Shown here: one piece after another, positions 37,503 to 52,941 of the stretch
Layout: every line of letters starts with the position of its first letter
Numbering within the stretch: position 1 is the first letter of the stretch
Assembly: GCA_025093555.1 (NCBI GenBank)
Contig: JAIWNF010000006.1
Coordinates: 558,001 to 622,000, forward strand
Direction of reading: 5' to 3'
DNA from: Circinella umbellata
Taxonomy: Eukaryota > Mucoromycota > Mucoromycetes > Mucorales > Lichtheimiaceae
DNA: 64,000 bases
Translations under genes and position numbers: made by a program
Notes under the pieces: generated by a model
The model's database searches: none
What the model was told of the DNA's origin: nothing
The model's input: only the letters and a program-made list of their open reading frames with translations

Positions 37503-37862
37503 TGATATGGTATCTAGTTGCATTGTACACGCGCACACCCAGATATATATAAATATAGACATATAAATAATATCATTAGTCAGAGGGTCACAAAACTACA
37601 TATTCTAGTATCTTGTTTTTATTTGTACCTATTTTACACATCTATTATAATTTGTAAATACAAACTAAATGTACTGGTGTCTTTTCCCCAGGCAATGGAA
37701 AAAGCGCTTTCAACTTCTGATGTCTTACCATTATGGTTCCGCTAATTTCTTTTTTGGGGATTCCACAAGAGCGAAAAAAAAAAGTGACGTCGATTTTGAA
37801 AATAGAAATTCATCTAGCTAGGGCATCATACAACATATCAACCTTCATACGCGACGTTCAAC
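37503..37862. other. Intergenic
   Basis: Short tandem-gene spacer carrying the F-box 3' flank and the NDUFB3 promoter. A GTGACGTCG (CRE-like half palindrome) lies near 37783, 75-80 bp upstream of the NDUFB3 ATG. Confidence 0.45.
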
Positions 37863-38072
37863 ATGCAAGGAAAGAGCCACACCGAAGTGCAACAACGTGT
37901 ACCTGTCTACCACGATCCTTGGGCCAAACGTGAAGCATGGCGCAAGCACCCCATCTTCTCCAAGGGTGCCAACTTTAGAAGCATGTTCCCTGGTCTTGGT
38001 ATCGCTACCGTCGCATTCATTGCTTACTGTGGTGTCGAAAAGTTCTTCCTCAAGAATGAGAAGCACCATTAA
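37863..38072 (+). CDS. NADH:ubiquinone oxidoreductase subunit NDUFB3 (B12)
   Basis: An intron-free gene of 69 residues. Landmarks are YHDPWAKREAWRKHPIF, then NFRSMFPGLGIATVAFIAYC forming the single membrane helix, and a short basic tail. This is the fungal B12 accessory subunit of complex I in the inner mitochondrial membrane. The length fits the family. Codon use is biased, more GC-rich than neighbours, as for the adjacent Hsp70, consistent with strong expression. The gene converges on Hsp70. Confidence 0.9.
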   Translation: MQGKSHTEVQQRVPVYHDPWAKREAWRKHPIFSKGANFRSMFPGLGIATVAFIAYCGVEKFFLKNEKHH

Positions 38073-38778
38073 ACAAAAAGCTTCGATCCCATAGCAACAA
38101 CAATCATAACCATAGCTACGACTACAACATAACACACAACATACGTACACAATAAACAATCCCATTCGTTTTGTTTTTACAACCAAAATTTCTTTATACG
38201 ACGATCGAATCGTTCAACGAAATAGAAACAATTTAACAATAAAAGAACTTTAAAGCTTTTTGTTATCAATTCCCTTATAACACACAGACACCATACATCC
38301 CTTTATATAATAAAAGAGCTATCTTTTTTTGTTTTATATGTAATATTTTTTTCACTTCCAAGGTTTCACGAATGAACAGTAAAACCGGATACAAGTAATT
38401 GTGAAGAAGATAAAAGAGATTATTAAGATAATAATAATTTTTTTTTGTATTTAATCCTTTTTCTTCAAAGAAAAAAAAAAGTGATTTTACAACAATTTAT
38501 AATACAATAATTTGCTAGAAAATAAAGAAAAGAGAGGGGTAGGTATTATTCACAAAAGAAAAAAGGTCTATTTTTTAAAATAAAAAATCTACATGCTTTT
38601 TTTATATATGGGGGAGTTATCGGATGGAAAAACAAGAAAATGTGCTTTTTTTAGAGGAAGTAATAAACAGGCGGAGAGAATATATGCGTGTTATGAGTGT
38701 TATTGTGTGATATGTGTACATTATATGATTAAGTTGTTTTTTGTAATGGGGGAAGGCGTGTTATATTTGTTATATAAT
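38073..38778. other. Convergent 3' region
   Basis: About 700 bp between the NDUFB3 and Hsp70 stops. It contains AT-rich 3' UTR-like sequence with poly-A/T runs and AATAAA-like signals. No gene seen; the frame open here on the plus strand is part of the Hsp70 antisense shadow. Confidence 0.5.
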
Positions 38779-41015
<2,237 letters not shown>

Positions 41016-41746
41016 GTTGTTGCGTATAAAGAGGAAGAGTGAAGAAACAAAAGGGAAAAGAAGGTACAAAAATAAGAAAACCGGGGAAGGGGATATGAAT
41101 AAAATGCCGGGTGGCTGGGCGGAATGTAAGAGAAAGTAACAGAAAGAGCTGTGGAGATCGAAAACAAAATTTTTGACTCAGCGGGATGTATAAACATCCT
41201 GTCAAATAACCCGATTTGAGCCGTAATAGATGATGATGACTTTTCTTTTTTATTATATAGCTTTGTTCTGTTGCATTTCATTTTTTTTAGTTGTATTGTG
41301 TAAAATTTATCCCACGCTCTACGTCAGCATTCCATTAATCAATCAAAATTATATACAAGCACAGACGCTATTTTTTTACTTCTTTTTTTCTTTCATTTTT
41401 GAAACTTAATACTTTTTACTTCATTGATCCAGAACGGGAGAATAATTAGGAGTATTTCTAGTGTATTCCACTTGATTCTTTTCATTTTATTTCATTTTGG
41501 TTTTATAACTTTTTTTTTACTGAGTTAAAACAATGCGAACCAATCCAAAGAAAACTTACAATATTGGTCTTTGTTTTAAACAAATAATTCTTAGAGTATT
41601 GTTCTCGAAGAATGTTTTATTTATTTCTTTAGTTTTAGTTACCCAAATATGTGCTTACAATTGGCAATCTTTCTTTGAATATATAATAAATTTAATCCCC
41701 GGCATTTTTCTTTTTTTTTTTTTTGTTTCATTGCCAAATTTATGAC
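41016..41746. other. Divergent promoter region Hsp70 / BRF2-like
   Basis: About 730 bp between divergent starts. T-rich tracts occur near 41500-41730. A two-unit heat-shock-like element (TTCTCGAA) occurs at 40876-40883, but inside Hsp70 intron 1, not here. ORFs in this interval have no domain. Confidence 0.4.
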
Positions 41747-43193
41747 ATGGTGTGCCCACAGTGTAATGATGAAAAAATAACCATCATTGATAATAAATAT
41801 ACGTGCGTACAATGTGGGGTAATTTTGTCTGATGTTATTTCGGATGATAATGTTATACAGACTATTAATCAAGATAATGAAAATCAAGTTTCAGAACCAA
41901 ATCAGCCGTCAATTACTTTTAAAAAAACGCGTAGGGTAAGAAAGAGCCAAAGGCATTTCATTTTATAAATAATTCAAAAGAATAAAAGATCCTAATCTTG
42001 AGAGACATTTAAAATATATCGTTTTATTTTAATAATAGGAAAAAGAGTTTTTACAGCGCATTGTTCAATTTTCGAGTGTATTGGGCGTGTCTGCATGGAC
42101 TCATGATGTTCAACGTTTATATTATATATATCGTTCGGCATTAGTTCCATATCGTAGACGATTCTCAACTGAAGCAGCTGTCAGTTTGATTTTTATTGGG
42201 ACACGTGTGCAAAAGCCTGGATCTACTTTATCAGATTTTGGCTCGATTATTGGAATTACGGATGTTCATGCATTAAACAGTTCGTTCAAACGAATTTCCA
42301 GCATCATAAAAACTACGTGTACATCGGCTTTATCATCATCATCGACAATGGACATGGCACCACTGCCACTAAAAGATATCTCATTTAATGAAGCTGGAGC
42401 ACGTATCTCTACAATTATTAAAAAAGTATTCGATCCAATTTCAATCCTATTTAACCTTCCTGAAACAAGTATACTGGAATTGAAATACTGGACTGAGCGT
42501 GCGTATTGTGTTGCAGTACAAGCTGAACTTCAAATAGGAAGGCATATGGATCCCCTGATTACAGCATGTGTAGTAATTGGTGCCGGTGTTGTAGGTCAAA
42601 ACGTAGCTGTTCTAATGAAAGATTGGAAATTATTGGGAAAACATATTTCTTATGGATATACCACTATTATAGCAAGATATACTGAAGTGTTGAAAATCTT
42701 AAAGCGAATCGCAAAAGATATTCCTTGGACCTCGCAAATGACAATGTACAAACTTAGAATATCACATTATTTGGGTGAATTAATCGAATTAGGTGCAAAC
42801 AATAGCAGTGATACGGAAAATCAGCCGTTTTTTGTAGAAAGATACCCACCTGCTTATTTGCACAATCAGGCTTTTATACAACAACGAACTGACCAAATTA
42901 ATATTGCATTAAAATACTTTGCTGAACCAACATCATCTATTATGACTACAACAGAGCCAATGTCTTCAGAACTTTTATCCATGGACCCTGAAATTCGGAT
43001 GATCTATCTCTTACTTGCAAAAAATGTACCTACATCTGAAATTGAAGGAATGAGTAGTCATCATATTTATGAAAAAGTACGCCGCTTGTATTTGCAGGAA
43101 GATTCTAGATTATCAGCTGAAGAATTAAATAGTTCTGAATTAACAGAGAAGGATATGGATGATACGGAACTTGCACAATACGTGAAAAATTAA
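41747..43193 (+). CDS. TFIIB-family transcription factor, BRF2-like
   Basis: Two exons (41747-41935 and 42039-43193) join in phase to 447 residues. An N-terminal zinc ribbon (MVCPQCND ... YTCVQCGVIL) has two CxxC pairs about 16 residues apart. Two cyclin-like repeats follow: RIVQFSSVLGVSAWTHDVQR and, later, QIGRHMDPLITACVVIGAG. The C-terminus (ELTEKDMDDTELAQYVKN) resembles the Brf motif (SDSEIEQYL) of TFIIIB subunits. The GRHMDPLITA segment matches the vertebrate BRF2 GRHPLPVITA region, aligned from memory. If true it would act in RNA polymerase III initiation at type 3-like promoters. An alternative is a divergent TFIIB or Rrn7-type factor. Confidence 0.7.
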
Positions 43194-43636
43194 TAACCCA
43201 TATATGTATGACATGCTCAACTGTAAAAAGAACCCCATGTCCTTATCATATCTCCATTTGTAAATATTTATATACCTCCTTCCTTTCATATGCTTTAATC
43301 TATAAAACTATTATAGTGATATTATAAATATATATATAGTATAAGTAATATCATTTGTAGATAAATCAGTAGTAAAAAGGATAAACTGAAAGACATTAGC
43401 ATGTAATTTATGATTTTGAAATTGATTGTGGGTTAATTTTTTCAAAGAATTTTTTATTAACAGATACCGATATAAAGAAATATATAATATTTATTTTTTA
43501 TTGTAGCTCATTGACAGAATGAAATATAAAACATATATTGATAAATAATGGCAAAAAGTAATGTTCAGCAACAAGAGAGATACAACAAAAAGTGTGTGAT
43601 GATAGCAATAACACGCACATAATTTTCTTTTGAAAA
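43194..43636. other. Convergent 3' spacer
   Basis: About 440 bp of AT-rich sequence between convergent stops, with 3' UTR-like TATATA tracts. No gene seen. Confidence 0.5.
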
Positions 43637-44470
43637 TTAGCTCATTTGATGATCGTTGTTAGCAACTACGTACGTAAAATAAAAATAATAAAAAAAATAC
43701 GTAATGGCTTAGAATTGCTAATATATGCCTGTATATGTGGATTATCTTCTCGGTAACATAGTATGATGTGGCAATTATATTATTACACAATCATTAATTA
43801 ACAGGCACTTACTTCCAATAATACCACATGCAATACGAGCACCGGAGTTTCCCACTAATCTTGATTCTTCATTTCCACCGCGTCCAAGGTCATCTTGGTC
43901 AGCATGCAAAATAATTCCACGACTACATTAGTATAGTTATTATAAAAAAAAATACATTAATAATATTGTTATTGATAAGTAATAGCTAGAACGTTATTTA
44001 TGTAAAAGCATATACCCAAGAATCGAGTTAGGACCATCAAATTCAAGAGTATCCACTCCAACTTGAAAGTGAATGTAACCATCATTATTAGCAATAACGT
44101 TTCCAAAATCACCAACATGTTTAATATGATCTTCAGGACTACCATGATTCATTTTAAAAGGATTAAAATGACCTCCTAAAGATTCACATCCTGTTGTGTG
44201 TTACGAAAGAAGAATGGCAGTACTATTAATAAACATCTTTACTTATCGATGATTTTGTTTTGTAGTATGTATAAACTAAAATAATTGTCTATTACCATCA
44301 CTTAAGTCCCCAACTTCATGTATATGAAGACCGTGTTTACCAGACGGAACTCCTGTTACATTAACATGTACAGTTGTTTCCTTGTAATCTTTGCTAGGTG
44401 TAAACCAAACAGAGCCCATAATAGCCGAGGCAGAAGCAGCACCTTTTAATATAGCAACAGCGTTAACCAT
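43637..44470 (-). CDS. Cu/Zn superoxide dismutase
   Basis: Converts superoxide to peroxide and oxygen in the cytosol. Four exons give about 160 residues. Copper/zinc ligands are visible: [29 protein letters not shown] and [14 protein letters not shown]. The disulfide cysteines are in CESLGGHF and IACGII. The last exon is small (43665-43637) and gives IANNDHQMS after IACGIIG; the family usually ends within a few residues of that point. If the last intron were retained the protein would instead end [12 protein letters not shown], which is less usual. The start [10 protein letters not shown] matches the family. Confidence 0.93.
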
Positions 44471-47071
44471 GTTGTAAAGTAGAATAGATAACAGAAATAA
44501 TAATTGGATGAATATTTTTTTCTATATTCGATTCGACCTGTTTATATACCTTTTGAGAAAAAGGTTCTGGCACACTCTATGTTAAAATAACATGTTTTGT
44601 GCGTGAAGTATATAATCTAACAATCGTAAGTAGTAATTTTATTGCGCCCCTCTCTTTCTCCTCCTTCTGTTATTCATCCAGTAATGGTTTGAGAAGCCAG
44701 GGTGATAATGTTTATATTTCAAAATGAGAAGGAGGGGAGGCTTCAAACTTGATTAAAAAAACTAAAATCATAGATACAAATTAGTATCGTCATTCCCTTT
44801 TTGAAGAAAACAACGGTCAAGATTATTTTTAATGGGGCTTATTCCTGGTTTGCTAAACATTTTGGTTGCTATCATGGGATTTATGTTTGCTTTCTTTTTA
44901 TTTTGTTTCCGAGCCACCATCATGAGAAGAATAATGACTAACCACGAGAGTTACCTTTTTAAATCACTACGTATTTCAAGATTTTACCAGTTAACTGGGA
45001 CGGGAAAAAGGGCTAGAGGGATGTGAAAAATTGGTTGCTTGGAAATCACTAATACAAACAATATAACAAAGTGATAAATAATAAACCTTAGTAATACGTA
45101 TGTACCCCATTTCACCTCAAAATTTCGACTTTTTTCTTCTGTGGCTAACAAACGCAATAGAACGTATCCAATCAAGCTATTACGAAGTATATTATTTAAA
45201 GATTTTTTTTAATAATCTAACAATGCTCTTTTATTAATAAGTCAAAAATAAATTGTATATATGACACTAATTAGAAATAGAAAAAAAAGTAATAAGTACG
45301 TACTGGAATGCTTTGGATCATTTGCGCTGATATCTATGCTATTATTAAAATACATACAGTACGTACGTAGTGACAATTGTTTTACACCAAAACATGGCGA
45401 AGCCACTATTAATAGAATATCGCCATGATGACTTAATTATAGAAAATATGATGAGGGTATTCATTGACATAAATATAAAAGGGTGATAAGCCTCTAGCAG
45501 TAGCAGCAAAAAGTAACCATGTAGCTGCTGTGTAGTGAATTTGAACAGAGTGATTTATCGTTATGCTCGTGAGTAATGATAAACACGCACCGAAATGATA
45601 CGGTAACGAAGTGAACTATTTTTAAAAATCACACCCACCATTATATGCCTATTAGTAAGACACCCAAGAATAATCAAGATTCGTACTACTATTGATAAAT
45701 TATGTTCAAATAACCAGGAAACGTTTTAGAGGCCGTAAGTACAATTCTTTTTTTTTTCTATTTAAACGTAAACTATAATTAACCATATTACAATGTACAT
45801 TAGCCGATATGGAAATCAAATTGTTCTATAAAGTTTATAACAGGATTGTTATTATAATAAAAAAATAAAGAGAAATGAGTTTTTTTTAAATAATATTATA
45901 TCCTGTTGTTAAATAATAATCATAATAGTTACTACCAAATAATCCGCTTCTGATAGGACCATCCAATCGTAATCTGTATTCTTTATTTTAACACTTCTGT
46001 AAAGTGTTTCTTCCCTTTCATTCTATTATTATTATTTTGTTACCTTTTTATCAAATCATACAGATCGAAGTGCTCTTTCTCCTGTCAGTAATTTCACATG
46101 TTTTTTTTTTTCATTAATCGACCAAATAGACCGATTGAGGTATTACGTCTACATAAGAGCTAGACTGACGATCCAAATGATAAAATGTATTAAATAAAAC
46201 AAGTAGTAAATATTTGTTCTTTCCACAAACAAATGATCGTTAGTCCGAATGATTTACCGAAAAGAGTTTGTTTTCAGATTTTGTGCTAATAGTGAATACG
46301 TAATCGATCTGATGAGTTTCTCAGCAGACACATTGTGGATCATAGCGTACAAGGATATTAATATGCTTGGCACAAGATATATGCATGCTGGATTACTTTG
46401 ACGGTTTGAGCAGTTTATCTAGGGCAGCATATAACCAAAAAAAAATAGCTTTTTAGAGATGTTGATACTGATCATTGGTATTTTCATTCAAATATTGTCA
46501 TAGTAAGCACTTTGTTGATGTCTGGAAATATATATATATATATTGCTAAAGCGTGTTTCTTTCTTTTTGTCCTTGTCAATCGATAAACAGAGAAATCAAA
46601 AAGAAAGACAAAAAGAAGATGAGTAAATAGATTTACAAAATCGGGGACATTTATAGTAAAACAATGAAACCGCCTTCACCCCTCTTTCTTCGTCGATACT
46701 ATGTATGTAATTTTGTATAAAAACTATGCCCTGAGGGAAAAAGTATAAGTACTATTTTTTTTATATCTGTGGGGACTGTCTAAAAGAGAAAACACGCTCA
46801 AGACTCGTTTATGTATAATTTAATAAGTATAATTTTATCAAGCTAAGAGATACATACGTACTCAAAAACAAGCTATGTACATAATGATTATTATTATTTT
46901 GAATTCTCGGAAAAAATTATATTCATTCGACCGTGTTTCTTTTCTCTCTCTTTTCAAAGAAATCAATATCGATAAAAGTTATAATATTTGAGATTATCTA
47001 AATGACCCTTGGTACGCAGAAAGAAATCAAACAACAAAGCAAAAAGTAAAAAACGCAAACAGTAAATAAAG
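44471..47071. other. Gene-poor interval
   Basis: About 2.6 kb between the SOD1 start and the stop of the TPR-F-box-LRR gene. It has many TACGTA motifs and homopolymers but no long ORF on either strand. The only conceivable coding piece is the 64-codon ORF at 44832. I see no tRNA or transposon ends. Confidence 0.5.
44832..45026 (+). CDS. Hypothetical 64-residue membrane peptide (weak)
   Basis: Begins MGLIPGLLNILVAIMGFMFA, with one strongly hydrophobic stretch (about residues 4-28) followed by basic residues (RATIMRRIM). The composition resembles a real tail-anchored or single-span peptide, but I recognise no family, and the ORF might be the first exon of a longer gene or pure chance. Confidence 0.25.
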   Translation: MGLIPGLLNILVAIMGFMFAFFLFCFRATIMRRIMTNHESYLFKSLRISRFYQLTGTGKRARGM

Positions 47072-49408
47072 TCAGGATGTAACAGCTACTTTTATTCGTG
47101 TCCGTCCATATTCAACCACACGTTGAGTGACCAAAGGACAATTTCGTATACACAATTTTTCTAACGCATAAGAAGTATCGATAAATTTCATTATACCACG
47201 GTCAGTGATACTTGGTAGACCTTGTAAGCATAGTTCACGTATGGATGGTGCAATCTTTTCGATTACTGTATCTGTGACTTTATCCATCAAGCCCAATGAC
47301 AATGTCTCCAAGGAACCCAACATGGATACAAAAGTACACAAAGCATCGGAGCTTATACGTTGGCAATAATCAATCTTGATCACCTCCAATGTTTGTGCAG
47401 ATAAAATGTCATGAAAGACATCATCTTTTAATGCACCACAACCCATGAATCGAATCATACGTAAAGGTGAATGAGGACCTAACTGGGCATGTTTGTTGAA
47501 AAATGCTTTTAATGCACTGTTGCTATTAGAAACGGATCGAATATCTCCACCAATGGAAAGGGCTTCCAATCGTGTCAAGTTGCAAAGAGCTTCCGCCATC
47601 GTGTTGAGATTTTCAAGACCCATAAGAGAGACTGTTCGAAGTTCAGGGCTTCTACCGATGATGTTGTTGATTATAATATCTTGGGTATTGGATTGAAAAC
47701 TGCATGCAAAGTTACGTAGGTATTTCAAAGTTATGGGTTTGTATAAATTGGTAGTAGTAGTAGTACTAGTACTAGTACTAGAATTGCTGTCATCATCGTC
47801 ATACTCTTCGTCGTCAATATCATTGTTATTGTGGTTGATGTCGACATTGTTCAATAAGGGTTTAGAAAGATAAAGAAGTAGATTTTCCAACGCTTTTCCA
47901 TGTCGATGAATAACAGGAATGATATGATGTGGGTCAACACATGCTGAAATATGGAGAATTCGTAAACCTGTTGATTCTCGTTTACATTCTTCGCATGTTA
48001 GTGATGGTAGCCGAGTGCTAGTAGCAGCATGATAACCAACAACTTCTAAGTTGGGACATTGTTCAAATACGGAGTCAAGGACAGCATGTGGACAGCCTTC
48101 AATAGCCAAATATCGCAGTTGAGGACATCTTTGTAAAATGGGTTGGATATCTTCGCTTCGACTAAGTTTAGATTTTACATGTAATTGTCGAATAGCGCAG
48201 GGTTTCTTGATTGTTGCTATATCACCCAAGTGTAATTGTAAGCTTTCACTTGTAATGTAAGACAAGTCGATCAGCTGAGGGCAGGCAAATAAAATGCTAC
48301 CAAAAGTCACTGTTGTTTGGTTTCCACTGAAATCCACGGCAAGCTTAGTCAGTGTATGTCTTACTTGCCAAAGTGCTATGATGATTTGTTCTCGATGAAG
48401 TGCAGTTGTCATCAGGCCTATTATTAATTATAATATTATTATTATTAATAGCACAAACGGATTAATAAGCTTCACAACAATAATAGTAATAGTATTAATA
48501 ATAGTAGAATAAAGAAATGATGAATAATCCAACAATTCATTATATTAATAATCATTATTCTCTTTCCTCTTTTTCAATAAAGAGAGTGATAATGATAATA
48601 ATAATAATAAGAACTTACGTGTTAAAATAAGGGTTTGAAGATGAGTAAAGATACCCTCCTTTATATGATTCAGATAAAGATTTCGAAGTGAGTTTGTTTT
48701 GCAGGCCAATAGTAAAGTTTGTACATGAGGACCAATTCGATCAATGGCTTTGGAAATTATCATATCTGCCTTACATCCCGTGCTTGTCAGTTTATTCCAT
48801 GCATGAGAACATATTAAGAGTCGTTCACGCCATGTTTTTGATACAGTTAAAGCAATACCTTTTTCACCACGATCCAATTGCATAAATACTGCAAAAGCCG
48901 TTTCCAAAGGTAAACGGGCAATAAAATCAATTCTTTTGGCATTTTTATATTCTGCAAGTACTTTATGTTCTTTTAGCAATCGATAACCATGATGATGGTT
49001 GGGAACTGTTTCAATTCCACGTTGACAAATTTGTATTGCTTGTGTTTGTTTTCCTTCCATAGCATAAAGATTCCCAGCACGTAAATAACCTTTGGCAGAA
49101 CGAGGAGCATGTTTGATCATTTCATAGGCATCTTCAAGTGCAGCTTTAAAATCACCCTGCATAGCGTAAGCATAACTTCGTTTGTCAAGTAATGCGATAT
49201 AGTGTCGCTCAAATAACGCTGAAATGGCGGACGAAGCTTCATGAATGGCCGACTTGTAATTTCGTTGACCTAAAGCGTCAGTGATACCCTTGGGTATGTT
49301 CTCTATTTCAAACGAGTCGTCCGTTGTGGTTGTGGGCTTGGTTGTAGGCGTTGTTGGTTTTATTGTTGTTGTTGTAGTTGTTGTATGAAGATAAAGTTGG
49401 TTGGCCAT
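47072..49408 (-). CDS. TPR-F-box-LRR protein, Dia2/Pof3-like
   Basis: Two exons (49408-48619 and 48417-47072) joined in phase give 711 residues. The N-terminus is Thr-rich (TTTTTTTIKPTTPTTKP). Three TPR-like repeats span about 40-145 (ALEDAYEMIKHAPRSAKGYL and others), then an F-box near 165-205 (RIDFIARLPLETAFAVFMQL). Leucine-rich repeats of Amn1/Fbxl type fill the rest (CPQLRYLAIEGCP ... LEALSIGGDIRS ... LEKLCIRNCPLVTQ). TPR+F-box+LRR is the architecture of budding-yeast Dia2 and fission-yeast Pof3, SCF receptors important for replication and genome stability. Mucoralean fungi may carry expanded families of this type, so true orthology is not established. Confidence 0.85.
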
Positions 49409-50439
49409 ATCTTACGGGTAAGGTCGGTAACTAGCGGAGAGAAAGATAGGTATATTTATATCAAGGGAATAAATACAAGTTAACCTATAGTGCTTATTAT
49501 CTAGCACGATTCAGTTTTGGAACAAAAAAAAAAGATATGAAGAGATGGACTAAAATGTATAAAGAGGAAATAAATACAAAAGTGGAAGAAAGAAAAGAAG
49601 AATGTATAAAAAAGGAAGTTGTCTTGCGTCTTTTGTTATTGTACCAGTGTCATGATTAATAAGCATCTAATTGTTCATTTGAGAACACCATTATTAATCA
49701 AAGCCCATTCTATTTTGCTATTTTTAATTATGATGTTTTATTATTATTGTTATTTATTATCCTTAAAAAAGGGGGGCCAATATGTATATTTATGCAAGAA
49801 AAAAACTACTTTTGTTAATATAGTGTAATAACCTTAAAAATATTTTTATGTAAGAAATACAAGAAGTAGCTTTTTTTTCCCGTTTGTTTCTGCCTATACC
49901 AGAGGGATGGGTGGGGGGGTTTATTTTATAGTTTTTTTCCCAAGTGTATGAGACTCTATTTCCCCCCCAAAAGTAACTTTTGTTGTCTTATGTATTATTA
50001 CATCTATTTTTATTTTAATAATAAAACCGAATGTCAAAATAAAATATCTATTATCAAAATAAGGATAGCTAGTGTGAGAAAAGAAAACTTCATTAATTGC
50101 TTTTGGTATATATAAACTTATTTCATTAGCTCAGCCAAATTTTGTGTATATAAACTGTCCAATCGGTGAAGCTAATCTTAAACAATTATACTGATTATCG
50201 TTCAGTTAATGTCGTAATAAGCTACACTGATAATGAAATCACACAATATTCTTATAGTCTATCCCGGCTTTGCTTTATATAATAGGGTAAAATATTATTG
50301 TTAAAGAATCCATGACAGTTTGTTATTAATCTGAATACAAATCTAGAATCTTAACATATGAAGACTATCATCCTCTAATTTCACCAGCATCTTCGCCACA
50401 GATTATGACATATCTTAAAAATCAAAAACAGCAACTCGT
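49409..50439. other. Intergenic
   Basis: About 1 kb between tandem minus-strand genes, with a G/C homopolymer-rich patch near 49895-49970 (GGGTGGGGGGG and CCCCCCCC). Short ORFs only. No recognisable element. Confidence 0.5.
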
Positions 50440-51870
<1,431 letters not shown>

Positions 51871-52042
51871 CTTTTTATATATATATATATATATAAGTGG
51901 AAAAAAATGACGAAATGACAAGTGAAAGAGAAAGAAGAAATTGAGAAAAGCGTCGCAGTTAAAAATTCAAGTTCCTTTTCCCTCGCTGGCAAAAAGCTTA
52001 CTACCTATTTTGCTGCCCTCCCAACCTCAGACAATACACTTA
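51871..52042. promoter_or_regulatory. Shared divergent promoter NKAP/SRP14
   Basis: 172 bp separate the NKAP and SRP14 start codons, which face opposite ways, so both promoters and 5' UTRs must share it. It begins with a TATATATA tract on the NKAP side and has pyrimidine-rich sequence near SRP14. I could not assign any factor site. Confidence 0.5.
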
Positions 52043-52731
52043 ATGAAGGAACTCGATCCAACCGCTGTAAGTTCAAAGTAACTTGGTCAATTTTATTTTT
52101 TGATGTATTCATCCTCATCCCACTTTTTATATTTCAAAATCAAAACAAATTAAAAACAGTTTACTGTCGAACTCGGTCGATTTTATGAAAAATCGCGAGT
52201 GAATGGCACGGTCTCAGTCACGATGAAAAGAAGTAAGTTAACATCCTGCTATGATGTCTGGTGGCACGAAATATAGACATAAAAAATAAAGTTAATGAAA
52301 GGAAAAAATAATATTGTTTGTATTGATCGATTATTATTATTTTTGGTAATCAGTGACAGAACGACGGTTATATAAAGCATCACGAGTAAAAAAAGAAATA
52401 CCCAAAGGAGGAGAAGCAATATTAGATAAAAATCGTATGAAGGATGATGATATTGAATATCCATGTCTTGTACGCGCAACATATAAAGATAAAAAGATTA
52501 GTACCATTGTAAGTTGTAATTATAATTTGTTTGACATAGAAATGATGTAAAAGATAATAACATATAAAACAATATGTATGATTAATTTGATAGGTGGCAC
52601 CCAACGAATTGGATAGATTTCAAAATGCTTATAGTACGGTAATTCGTGCTTATATGGATTCATTGAAGAAAAAGGAACGTACACGAAAAAAGGCCAAAAC
52701 TGCTGCATCACAACAACAAAAACAACAATAA
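52043..52731 (+). CDS. Signal recognition particle subunit SRP14
   Basis: With SRP9 or its fungal equivalent it binds the Alu domain of SRP RNA and arrests elongation. Four exons (52043-52066, 52160-52232, 52354-52508, 52594-52731) join in phase to 129 residues. The N-terminus FTVELGRFYEKSRVNGTVSV and then YPCLVRATYKDKKISTIV, ending NELDRFQNAYSTVIRAYMDS, closely match SRP14 (CLLRATDGKKKISTVV and KFQMAYSNLLRANMDGL, from memory). The tail is Lys/Ala/Gln-rich, as usual. The start is supported because the 24-bp first exon (MKELDPTA) is needed to reach the TVEL block. Confidence 0.93.
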
Positions 52732-52876
52732 TAAATTTCTCTCTTTTTTTTAAAATAATACTAATTAAATAATGAACAAATGAATGAAAATAATGGTATT
52801 TTTGTTTATGTTTTTTTTTTGTATTAAAAAATATGAAAAGAAAAAAGAAGGATGAATGTATAAATATGTGTAATAA

Positions 52877-52895
52877 TGTGTGTGTGTGTGTGTGT
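52877..52895. repeat. (TG)n microsatellite
   Basis: Short TG repeat in the region between the SRP14 and MAK16 stop codons. Confidence 0.75.
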
Positions 52896-52941
52896 AAGTG
52901 AGAGTGTATGTATACAAAAGGATTTAAAAAAAGCAATGCAA

